From: Bacteriovoracaceae bacterium
Lineage (GTDB): Bacteria > Bdellovibrionota > Bacteriovoracia > Bacteriovoracales > Bacteriovoracaceae
Direction: 5' to 3'
NCBI GenBank assembly: GCA_018649885.1
Contig: JABIHA010000018.1
Span: 1 to 64,000 of the forward strand
DNA length: 64,000 bases
The notes under the pieces are model-generated. The model did not search any database, was not told where the DNA came from, and was given only the letters and a program-made list of their open reading frames with translations. Below, one piece after another: positions 27,246 to 34,419 of this stretch. Position 1 is the first letter of the stretch; each line of letters begins with the position of its first letter. Position numbers and translations under genes: made by a program.

Positions 27246-27947
27246 ATGTTAAAGGGCATCTTAATAGATCTGGACAATACCTTGTATGAATACGATGTAT
27301 GTCATGAATATGCACTAGACGTTGCGGTTCAAAAAATTTCGAGTATCACAAATCAAAAAACTGATGAGATTCGCCTTCAATACGATCAGGCAAAAAATCT
27401 AGTCAAGAAAACTCTCAAAAAAACCCAGTCACAAGGAATTGCCTCTTCACACAATAGGCTTCTATATTTTCAAAAATACTTTGAAACTATAGGTCTTACG
27501 CCGATTCCTGTTGCCCTTGAACTCTATCATCTCTATTGGAATAGCTACCTTGAAAAAGCAGTATTATTTGATGGTGTAATCGATTTTTTCGAAGAGACTA
27601 AAAAAAGAGGGCTGAAAGTTGTGGTGGTCACTGACTTAACTGCAGATGTTCAACACCAAAAAATTGAAAAATTAGGTTTAGGGAAATATCTGGATCTCAT
27701 AGTAACAAGTGAGGAAGCAGGGGTTGAAAAACCTAACTTAGAGATTTTTCAGTTGGCACTTGAAAAGGCCGAACTACTGGCAAGTGAAGTTTGCATGATA
27801 GGTGATAACTATAAAAAAGATATAGAAGGTGCAGTAAGTGCCAATATAAGAGCTTATTATATTACAAGTGAGTCAAGAGAAGAATCTGAAGGTGTCGTTT
27901 CATTTACAGATTTTAATCAACTGGCGAAACTAATTTTCAAGAACTGA
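27246..27947 (+). CDS. HAD-superfamily hydrolase
   Basis: Protein of 233 residues with the HAD motifs in order: I LIDLDNTLYEYD (nucleophile Asp at residue 8), II VVVTDLTAD, III about residue 163 (VEKPN Lys), IV MIGDNYKKDIEGA. A helical cap lies between motifs I and II. Such enzymes remove phosphate from small phosphorylated metabolites. It sits between the kinase fusion and the nucleotidyltransferase, so it could act on an intermediate of the same pathway. Confidence 0.88.
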   Translation: MLKGILIDLDNTLYEYDVCHEYALDVAVQKISSITNQKTDEIRLQYDQAKNLVKKTLKKTQSQGIASSHNRLLYFQKYFETIGLTPIPVALELYHLYWNSYLEKAVLFDGVIDFFEETKKRGLKVVVVTDLTADVQHQKIEKLGLGKYLDLIVTSEEAGVEKPNLEIFQLALEKAELLASEVCMIGDNYKKDIEGAVSANIRAYYITSESREESEGVVSFTDFNQLAKLIFKN

Positions 27948-27958
27948 ATGGGGAAAAA

Positions 27959-29605
27959 ATGCAGGTTATAATTCCAATGTCCGGAGTAGGTCAACGATTT
28001 GTCGATGCGGGATACAGTGATCTAAAACCACTTATTAAAATTGATGGAAAATGTATTATAGAACATGTTATTGATCTTTTCCCAGGGGAAACGAATTTTA
28101 TTTTTATCTGTAATGAAACTCACTTAAAAACCACACCAATTGAAAGAATTCTAAAAGAAAAAATGCCCTCAGGAAAAATTGTTCCTATATCACCTCATAA
28201 AAAAGGTCCTGTTTTTGCTGTATCTCAAGTTTTCGATTTGATTGATGACAGTGAAGAAGTCATTGTAAACTATTGCGACTTTGGAACCTACTGGGATTAC
28301 GATGATTTTCTTAAGCATACCAGAGATAGAGATGCTGACGGGGCCGTCGTTTCCTACCGGAATTTTCATCCACACATGCTTGGGTCTACTAATTACGCTT
28401 TTATGAGAGATGATAAGCAGTGGATGCTTGAAATTAAGGAAAAAGAGCCTTTCACTGATGATCGAATGAATGAATTCGCTTCAAATGGAACCTACTATTT
28501 TAAAAGTGGAGAGTTAGTTAAAAAATATTTTGTGGAGCTAATGGAAAAAGGCATTGGAGTTAAGGGTGAATTCTATGTCAGTATGATTTATAATCTTTTA
28601 GTTCAAGATGATTTAAAGGTTTCAATCTATAAAATTCAACACATGCTTCAATGGGGAACACCTCAGGATGTTGAAGAATATGGCAATTGGTCTCGGTATT
28701 TTAGAGATGTTCTTACCCACACAGATATTGAATCAAAACTACCTGGGAGAAATACAACAGTTATTCCGATGGCCGGAAGAGGCAGCAGATTTGCTGTAGA
28801 AAACTACACCGATCCCAAACCACTTATTGATGTAAGTGGATATCCGATGATTGTTCAGGCCTTAAACTATTTGCCCAAAACTGATGACTATCAATTCCTT
28901 TGTCTTGGCGAGCACCTCGATCAGTATCCTCTTCAAAAGACGCTAGAAGAAAGGTATTCAAATTGTAAGATTATCCGTGTAGATGAAGTTACTCAGGGGC
29001 AAGCATGTACATGCGAGCTGGCCATAAAGGATATTGATTCTGATACATCTGTACTCATAGGTGCTTGTGACAATGGAATGCTTTGGAATACAAAGAAAAT
29101 GGAGAGCTTAGTAAGTGATGAGGGAGTAGATGCAATTTGTTTTACTTTTAGAAACCATCCCTCTAGTTCGCAAAATCCTCAAATGTATGGCTGGGTCAAA
29201 ACCTCAGGTGAGACAATTACAGGTGTTTCAGTAAAAGTTCCCATCAGTGACAAACCTGAAAATGATCACGCCATTGTAGGCGCCTTCTGGTTTAGAAGAG
29301 CAAGGGACTTCATGGCATGTTTAAATGATCTTTATAAAAACAATGAGAGGGTTAACACCGAGTTTTATGTAGATTCTCTCATGGGAGTGATTGCTAAAAT
29401 GGGGAAAAATGCCAAAGTTATGGAAGTTGATGACTACATTTGTTGGGGAACTCCTAATGATTTGAAGTCCTATCAGTACTGGCAAAGCTTTTTCCATAAA
29501 GCAGATTTTCACCCCTATGATATTGAAAAAGATCCATACGCGAACCCTCAAAAAGTTGAGGCCCTAAAAGAAGAGTTTGGTACCTTTTCCCAGGAGAATC
29601 GCTAA
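27959..29605 (+). CDS. tandem two-domain nucleotidyltransferase
   Basis: Protein of 548 residues made of two NTP-transferase (sugar-nucleotidyltransferase-like) domains. Domain 1 (about 1-250) starts VIIPMSGVGQRFVDAGYSD then LKPLI. Domain 2 (about 262-515) starts TVIPMAGRGSRFAVENYTD then PKPLI. Both keep the Gly-rich loop with Arg and the Lys of the KPL motif, and each ends with a similar WGTPxD signature (QWGTPQD, CWGTPND), so both may be active. Such enzymes couple a phosphorylated sugar or alcohol to an NTP. It overlaps the next gene by TAATG. Internal duplication is clear from sequence; substrates are unknown. Confidence 0.82.
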   Translation: MQVIIPMSGVGQRFVDAGYSDLKPLIKIDGKCIIEHVIDLFPGETNFIFICNETHLKTTPIERILKEKMPSGKIVPISPHKKGPVFAVSQVFDLIDDSEEVIVNYCDFGTYWDYDDFLKHTRDRDADGAVVSYRNFHPHMLGSTNYAFMRDDKQWMLEIKEKEPFTDDRMNEFASNGTYYFKSGELVKKYFVELMEKGIGVKGEFYVSMIYNLLVQDDLKVSIYKIQHMLQWGTPQDVEEYGNWSRYFRDVLTHTDIESKLPGRNTTVIPMAGRGSRFAVENYTDPKPLIDVSGYPMIVQALNYLPKTDDYQFLCLGEHLDQYPLQKTLEERYSNCKIIRVDEVTQGQACTCELAIKDIDSDTSVLIGACDNGMLWNTKKMESLVSDEGVDAICFTFRNHPSSSQNPQMYGWVKTSGETITGVSVKVPISDKPENDHAIVGAFWFRRARDFMACLNDLYKNNERVNTEFYVDSLMGVIAKMGKNAKVMEVDDYICWGTPNDLKSYQYWQSFFHKADFHPYDIEKDPYANPQKVEALKEEFGTFSQENR

Positions 29606-30315
29606 TGAGTGCTAAGTACTCTGTAGTTGTTCCCTGTTATAATGAAGAAGCTAATATTCCTCTTATTCTAAAAAGATTTAAAGAAGTCATTAATCGAGAT
29701 GATATAGAAGTGGTCTTAGTCAATAATGGGTCCACTGATGATAGTCAAAATGTTTTCGCTGAGCTTTTACCAAACTTTTCTTTCGCCAAAGTTGTCGTTG
29801 TTGTAAAAAACCAGGGCTATGGATTTGGTATTCTCGCTGGACTTAAAGAGTGTCAGGGGGATTTTATTGGTTGGACTCATGCAGATATGCAAACAGATCC
29901 AGCTGATCTTATAAGGGCCATCGATATCATTGAAGAAAGTGGCTGTAATGAAAAAATTTATGTAAAAGGCAATAGAAAAGGACGGGCCATATTTGATCAG
30001 TTTTTTACAACAGGTATGAGCATATTTGAAACTATTTATCTTCAAACCAAGCTGTCTGATATAAATGCCCAGCCCAACCTCTTTCACAAGAGCTTTTTTA
30101 AATCGTGGCAGTCTCCACCTCATGATTTTTCTCTTGATCTTTTCGTTCTCTATACTGCAAGTAAAATGGGCCTAGAAACCAAACGCTTTGATGTTGTATT
30201 TCCGGAAAGAGTACACGGAGAATCTAAGTGGAATACCGGCTTTGGATCAAAGTGGAAATTTATCAAAAGAACAATTGAGTTTAGTACCAAGTTGAAAAAG
30301 GAGATAACAAGATGA
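29605..30315 (+). CDS. glycosyltransferase family 2
   Basis: GT2 protein of 236 residues: YSVVVPCYNEEANIPLIL, LVNNGSTDDS, GYGFGILAGLKECQGDFIGWTHADMQ (its HAD stretch is the metal site) and late RVHGESKW. It resembles the DPM1-like branch and has no membrane tail. Start ATG 29605 shares a base with the preceding TAA; the stop overlaps the next ATG (ATGA), giving tight coupling. Likely transfers the group made by the kinase/nucleotidyltransferase products to a lipid or glycan. Confidence 0.85.
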   Translation: MSAKYSVVVPCYNEEANIPLILKRFKEVINRDDIEVVLVNNGSTDDSQNVFAELLPNFSFAKVVVVVKNQGYGFGILAGLKECQGDFIGWTHADMQTDPADLIRAIDIIEESGCNEKIYVKGNRKGRAIFDQFFTTGMSIFETIYLQTKLSDINAQPNLFHKSFFKSWQSPPHDFSLDLFVLYTASKMGLETKRFDVVFPERVHGESKWNTGFGSKWKFIKRTIEFSTKLKKEITR

Positions 30316-30917
30316 AATTTATCGCCCATAGAATCAACACTGTCCAGGAGCTAAATGAACTCGACCAGGATTTGGGAGTTGAGCTAGATCTTAGAGACTC
30401 CGGGGGTGAGCTAATTATGGTTCACGATCCCTTTTCGGGTGGGGAAACCTTTGAGGAATACCTCAAAAATTATCGGCACGGACTTATGATTCTCAATGTT
30501 AAAAGTGAGAGAATTGAGCACAAAGTGCTGGAGTTAATTAAAAAATATGAAATCAAAGAATACTTCTTTCTCGATTCTAGTTTTCCCATGATTTATCTTC
30601 TTTCATCAACTGGTGAGAAAAGGGTAGCTGTGCGTTTTTCTGAATTCGAAGGAATTGACACGCTAGAGAAAATGTCAGGGAAATGCCAATACGCATGGGT
30701 TGATTGTTTTACTAAGTTTCCACTTGATAGCAGTACTTTTCAAGAATTAAAAAAATTAGGATATCTTCTTGCATTTGTTTCGCCTGAGTTGCAGGGAAGA
30801 GATCAGGACATAGAAAACTATGCCCAGATCATGAGGGATGAGAGTATTAGTTTTGATTACATTTGTACCAAATCGTATAATATCTCTAGGTGGAAGAGTG
30901 CTCTTGCACTCCAGTAA
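30312..30917 (+). CDS. glycerophosphodiester phosphodiesterase-like protein
   Basis: Short protein of 201 residues. The N-terminus shows the GDPD-type catalytic layout: IAHRINTVQEL, then GVELDLRDSGGELIMVHDPF (E-x-D metal ligands and the second His). The rest is a reduced TIM-barrel and lacks the length of typical GDPD enzymes (about 240-300 residues). Members hydrolyse glycerophosphodiesters with a divalent metal; here the substrate may be another phosphodiester made by this cassette. Last gene of the 25178-30917 run. Confidence 0.72.
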   Translation: MKFIAHRINTVQELNELDQDLGVELDLRDSGGELIMVHDPFSGGETFEEYLKNYRHGLMILNVKSERIEHKVLELIKKYEIKEYFFLDSSFPMIYLLSSTGEKRVAVRFSEFEGIDTLEKMSGKCQYAWVDCFTKFPLDSSTFQELKKLGYLLAFVSPELQGRDQDIENYAQIMRDESISFDYICTKSYNISRWKSALALQ

Positions 30918-30932
30918 GCCTAAAGTTTAGGC
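30918..30932. terminator. palindrome between convergent genes
   Basis: GCCTAAA, one G, TTTAGGC form a perfect 7-base inverted repeat lying just after the plus-strand stop and overlapping the minus-strand stop at 30927-30929. Symmetric position suits a bidirectional terminator, but there is no T run on either side and the loop is minimal. Confidence 0.3.
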
Positions 30933-31214
30933 CGTGCTTGCAAAAGCATTGATGCTACCAACCGCAATCATTTTATTCCTTTTAAATTTTTTGGTTTGTT
31001 TGGTAACCGCCTTTCTGGCCTTCTCCAGACTTTCAACAGGATTCTTTGAGCTTTTTTTCGAAACGAATCTTCGTCCTGTGGTAAAAACTTGAACTAGGCT
31101 CCTGAAATCCCCATCAGGTGTTTGATCGATTTTTACATCAATTTTTCTGGCCTTAGGAAAAATCCCTTGAAGTTTATCTAGTGTACCTTGTATTAATATA
31201 TTTAAATTTTGCAT
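30927..31214 (-). CDS. ribosome hibernation factor HPF/RaiA-like protein
   Basis: Protein of 95 residues from the ATG at 31214, which has an ideal GGAG 6 bases upstream; the frame is open further upstream but crosses a structured leader. MQNLNILIQG, then KIDVKIDQTPDG, SLVQVFTTGRRFVSKK and PVESLEKARKAVTKQTKKFK follow the beta-alpha-beta pattern of short HPF/RaiA proteins. These bind the 30S decoding centre and shut down ribosomes in stationary phase or stress. The typical basic C-terminal helix is present; the long-form dimerisation domain is absent. Confidence 0.65.
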   Translation of the reverse strand: MQNLNILIQGTLDKLQGIFPKARKIDVKIDQTPDGDFRSLVQVFTTGRRFVSKKSSKNPVESLEKARKAVTKQTKKFKRNKMIAVGSINAFASTA

Positions 31215-31226
31215 ACAATTCTCCAT

Positions 31227-31245
31227 AGTGATTCTTAGAATCACT
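31227..31245 (-). promoter_or_regulatory. hairpin directly upstream of the HPF ribosome binding site
   Basis: AGTGATTC, TTA, GAATCACT is a perfect 8-base inverted repeat ending 2 bases before the GGAG of the HPF-like gene on the mRNA. It could act as a translational control hairpin or as a DNA operator. Confidence 0.45.
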
Positions 31246-31254
31246 TTCAGTTCT

Positions 31255-31357
31255 ATACTGATCCCAGTTTGAATTTCAAGTGGTGCATTCCTCATCGGAG
31301 TGTGCTACACGCCTTCTTCGTCATCCACTCACTTGAAATCCAAACTGGAATCAGTAT
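31255..31357 (-). ncRNA. long structured leader element upstream of the HPF-like gene
   Basis: Arms at 31255-31281 and 31331-31357 pair over 27 bases (ATACTGAT-CCAGTTTG-ATTTCAAGT type) around a loop of about 50 bases. The two mismatches are C-A and A-C on the plus strand but become G-U wobble pairs in RNA read from the minus strand, the direction of the HPF gene. This points to a leader RNA and not simply a DNA repeat. It matches no riboswitch family I recognise. Confidence 0.5.
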
Positions 31358-31389
31358 CATTAAATTAATTAAAGTAAAAAAAAGAAAAA

Positions 31390-31689
31390 TTATGCGATAG
31401 GGGGACTGATGCCACTTAGGCAGTATCGACCTCTTTTATCTGAGGTCTTTTTCATTCCATGATTTGTCACCACTTTTTGGACTCTTCGAGGAAGAGACGC
31501 TGGGATGTTAAGGCCCACCTTCGAATTTACATTGAAGCAATTGCCTTGGTTTGATGGGTGTGAACAGGAGGGAAGTCTGGAAATAAATTTACAGGATTTT
31601 ACTGAGCTATCCCCTTCCTCGCATTGCCCATGAGCGTATGACATACTTGAAAAGATTATAAAGAATGTTGTAAGTGCCGATATTTTCAC
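31390..31689 (-). CDS. small secreted cysteine-containing protein
   Basis: Protein of 99 residues starting at GTG 31689 with AGGAG five bases upstream. A Sec signal peptide (MKISALTTFFIIFSSMSYAHG) is followed by a mature part of about 78 residues with five Cys (QCEE, KSCKF, PSCSH, GNCF, RYCLS) and a basic stretch (LPRRVQKVV). Disulphide-stabilised periplasmic or secreted protein; no family recognised. The strong binding site and signal peptide argue it is a real gene. Confidence 0.65.
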   Translation of the reverse strand: MKISALTTFFIIFSSMSYAHGQCEEGDSSVKSCKFISRLPSCSHPSNQGNCFNVNSKVGLNIPASLPRRVQKVVTNHGMKKTSDKRGRYCLSGISPPIA

Positions 31690-31762
31690 AGCTTCTCCTT
31701 ATAGGGGAAAGATGGCCTCACTTCCAGTAATGTCAATGTTGCTGTCAGGTTTTTTTAGAAAC

Positions 31763-32707
31763 TTATTTTTGTTTAAGAATATTTTCTTTAATTAGCACTA
31801 ATATCTCATTAATATCATTAGGATTCTGAGTGATTGATGGGTGAACCTGCAAAGCTATAGACAACCTTGCATTAAAACAAATTGTTCCAATTCCAATGGG
31901 ATGGGCCTTTGTTACTGGAGGGCAGAAAAACCAATCCCTTTTATCAGTCAAACTGTTCCATACTCCAAGATTGCTAAATGTTCCTACCCAGGAATGATTT
32001 TTTTGATGGTACTTGTTTAGTATCTTTTCCATTCCCGCTATGCCAATTTTTTTACCGAGCATAACTCCCCACCATGAGGCCCAGTGGTAACCAATTTTAA
32101 TTTTTGTTTTAATTTTTGATTGAATTGATTGTACTTTTTCACCATGAGCGATTTTCAAAGAGATATAAGAGGCATGGTTTTTAACTGGACTATCTCTTGT
32201 GATGGGACCTCTCATATTGATTGGAAGTAACCAAAGGTTTTCTTTTGTCCCATTTATAAGTTTTTGATTGATAGCACTATTTATTTTGTGAACAAGGTAG
32301 CTATTTACAGATACCTCATTTTTTTTTGATCTTTCAAGCAGATGAGAAGTCTCTGAGTTTGAAAGCACAAAATAATGAGGGTCGATTTTTGCTCCTAGCT
32401 TTGTTGTGTCTCTATTCTTCCAATTAACAGAAGCCACGCCACTTTCAAGAAAATATGAGATGAATCCCAATAGAAGTCTGAAAATTGATGGTTTGTGATC
32501 TTCTGACAAAGTGGGAAGGTTTTGGTTTTGACCAATGAGAGTGGCAAAAGCACCTATTCCATCAAAGTCCTTGTGAGGCATATGGTGGAATTCAACGGTG
32601 TTAGAATTTGGATCATAACTTCCAAAGGGAATGTGAGTGTACTCACCATTTCTTTCCATTATGGGAAACCATTGTCCAACCCAGTCAATTTTAGTTTGGT
32701 TTTTCAT
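31763..32707 (-). CDS. CoA-dependent acyltransferase-like (condensation/CAT fold) protein
   Basis: Protein of 314 residues from the ATG at 32707, which shares one base with the stop of the radical SAM gene (TAATG); a longer frame reaches 32773 inside that gene. The pattern VNSYLVHKINSAIN, then NLWLLPINMRGPI and NHASYISLKI, and a late WVGTFSNLGVW resembles alcohol acetyltransferase/wax-ester-synthase/condensation-like proteins. The canonical HHxxxDG is replaced by HHMPHKDFDG (about residues 41-50), which could still supply the catalytic His. Translationally coupled to the radical SAM protein, so it probably acylates that enzyme's product. Confidence 0.6.
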   Translation of the reverse strand: MKNQTKIDWVGQWFPIMERNGEYTHIPFGSYDPNSNTVEFHHMPHKDFDGIGAFATLIGQNQNLPTLSEDHKPSIFRLLLGFISYFLESGVASVNWKNRDTTKLGAKIDPHYFVLSNSETSHLLERSKKNEVSVNSYLVHKINSAINQKLINGTKENLWLLPINMRGPITRDSPVKNHASYISLKIAHGEKVQSIQSKIKTKIKIGYHWASWWGVMLGKKIGIAGMEKILNKYHQKNHSWVGTFSNLGVWNSLTDKRDWFFCPPVTKAHPIGIGTICFNARLSIALQVHPSITQNPNDINEILVLIKENILKQK

Positions 32708-34053
32708 TAGGCTACCGGGGTATTTCCACGGCCAAAATATACCGGAATGATATTTCGTTTTATTTTTATCCAATAAACGAGCGTCTTTCCTAGGTGGTAA
32801 AATTTATTCTTAAATTTTCCAAAGAGGTGCCGCTTTAAAATATTTTTTAACGAATAGAATTCTCTAAGTGTGGCCCAGTAGTATTTAAGAATTTCATCTG
32901 ATGACATTTGAGGATGATCAAAAACAATATATCCTTCTCTAAAATGGGCCAAGTTACTATCAGTGATTTTTCCTGCATCCCAAGCCTGTTTTCCCATAGG
33001 AGTCTTAGGATATGGAGTTGCCGTGAAAAATTCAGCAACAGAGATATTGATATTATCTAAGTAATCGATAGTTTGTTTAAAAACTTCAGGTGTATCTTGA
33101 TCGAGTCCAAACATAATAAGTGCATGTACAGCAATTCCCGAAAGATGGATATTCTCTATTTGGCCTTTAAAAAGACCTGCTTTATTAAATCCTTTTCCAA
33201 CGCCATTTAGATTATCCTGGCTCAAGCTTTCCATTCCAACGGCAAGCCACCTGCAGCCTGCTTTGTAGGCAAGATCTAGAAGTTCAGGATCTTTATGACA
33301 ATTTATGGTTACCTGAGAACCCCAAGTCACCTTAAGTGGAATCATTTCTCTAAATAGTTTCTTTGCAAAATTTGTATCTTCCATTAAGTTGTCATCAGTA
33401 AAAAATATAAATTTTGATTTAGTCGCTTTTATATCTCTAATGATGTGTTCAACTGGACGATGCCGATAAGTATACTGATTAAATTGAATAATTGAGCAGT
33501 ATTCGCATGTAAACGGGCAACCCCTTGTGGCCTGAACAGGGTATACTACAAACCTGTCTTTCTTAATGAGATCATATCGAGGAGTTGGCATTTCACTAAT
33601 ATCAAAGCTTGCTTCGCCTTTATAGACTTTTTTAAGGCAGCCATTTTCAATATCCGAGATCATTTGTTTCCAAACTTTGTCACCTTCACCTAGGCACATG
33701 GAATCGACAACATCTTCGATCATCTCGGGATGCATGGTTGGAAGGTAGCCACCAATGACTACAATTTTTCCTCTCTTTCTAAACTCGGTAGCTATATCTC
33801 TCGCTCTTTCCACTTGCATGACCTGGGCCGAGATGGCGACAACTTGAGCCTCATCGTCAAAGTTAACTTCTTCAAAGCAATCTTCAACAAGTTCCATTTC
33901 AATATCACTTGGTAAGTATGCTGCCAGTAGAGGGAGCGCCATGTGAACAACATTGGCGACACTTAAGCGGTCTATGAATTTATCGGCCCTGACGACACTT
34001 CCACAGTCGTCATAATGTGCTGAATGAACCAATAAAATACGTGAGATTTTCAT
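32707..34053 (-). CDS. B12-binding-domain radical SAM protein
   Basis: Protein of 448 residues. The N-terminal cobalamin-binding-like region (about 1-150) has the VIGGYLPTMHPE strand-loop. The radical SAM core has CPFTCEYC (Cys 179, 183, 186) preceded by QATRG, then FFTDDNLMED and VGMESLSQDNL. A C-terminal helical tail follows. The DxHxxG cobalamin-ligand motif is not obvious, so B12 may be bound base-off without His or not at all. Such enzymes methylate or rearrange unactivated carbons; subfamilies act on hopanoids, lipids and natural products. Paired with an acyltransferase-like gene. Confidence 0.85.
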   Translation of the reverse strand: MKISRILLVHSAHYDDCGSVVRADKFIDRLSVANVVHMALPLLAAYLPSDIEMELVEDCFEEVNFDDEAQVVAISAQVMQVERARDIATEFRKRGKIVVIGGYLPTMHPEMIEDVVDSMCLGEGDKVWKQMISDIENGCLKKVYKGEASFDISEMPTPRYDLIKKDRFVVYPVQATRGCPFTCEYCSIIQFNQYTYRHRPVEHIIRDIKATKSKFIFFTDDNLMEDTNFAKKLFREMIPLKVTWGSQVTINCHKDPELLDLAYKAGCRWLAVGMESLSQDNLNGVGKGFNKAGLFKGQIENIHLSGIAVHALIMFGLDQDTPEVFKQTIDYLDNINISVAEFFTATPYPKTPMGKQAWDAGKITDSNLAHFREGYIVFDHPQMSSDEILKYYWATLREFYSLKNILKRHLFGKFKNKFYHLGKTLVYWIKIKRNIIPVYFGRGNTPVA

Positions 34054-34143
34054 ATGTTAAGTGTATGCCAATTATCAAAAAACACATCGTTTTAGTCGTA
34101 TATTGGTAATAATTTCAGGACTGTATAGCAGGCTGTACACCTC

Positions 34144-34180
34144 CAGCATCAAAACATGCCATTGGCATGTTTTGATGCTG
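34144..34180. repeat. perfect 18-base inverted repeat (hairpin)
   Basis: CAGCATCAAAACATGCCA, one T, then its exact reverse complement, extended by CCTC/GAGG flanks after a short interruption. It lies between divergent genes, so a simple terminator role is unlikely for either. Possible small RNA terminator, recombination site or repeat element. Confidence 0.7.
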
Positions 34181-34196
34181 AGAGGTATGTGACTGA

Positions 34197-34217
34197 GAGA
34201 GACTCCCCCAGTCTCTC
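34197..34217. repeat. 8-base inverted repeat with C5 loop
   Basis: GAGAGACT, CCCCC, AGTCTCTC, only 16 bases right of the larger hairpin. The pair may act together as a structured element. Confidence 0.6.
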
Positions 34218-34419
34218 GCGAAACAAGCACTAAAACACTAAATATCTATTGAGCACTTTTTGGTAAAAATTGGAGTCTTTTTTAGCTTTTTAAGGACATT
34301 TGGCCCGAGCACACTAAAATTAATGATTTCAATGATATAGGTCTGTAAACTATTCAATTTAGGCACTCCAAACGCTGAGCCGTGATATACCTTTTGGGCA
34401 CAATTCTTTGGAGGAAAAC

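Larger units (their letters stand above)
34054..34419. other. divergent intergenic region with two hairpins
   Basis: A 366-base gap between the minus-strand radical SAM gene and the plus-strand heme protein gene. It contains two strong inverted repeats (34144-34180 and 34197-34217). I see no ORF, tRNA or convincing promoter; the right-hand half is AT-rich and ends with the GGAGGAAAAC binding site of the next gene. Confidence 0.6.

Noticed and set aside
32708-32773. Longer N-terminus for the acyltransferase-like protein
   Set aside because: It would lie inside the radical SAM gene; the TAATG junction at 32707 gives a better start.
34408-34419. TTG start for the heme protein
   Set aside because: It would place the ribosome binding site inside the coding region; the ATG at 34420 follows GGAGG and starts a clean signal peptide.
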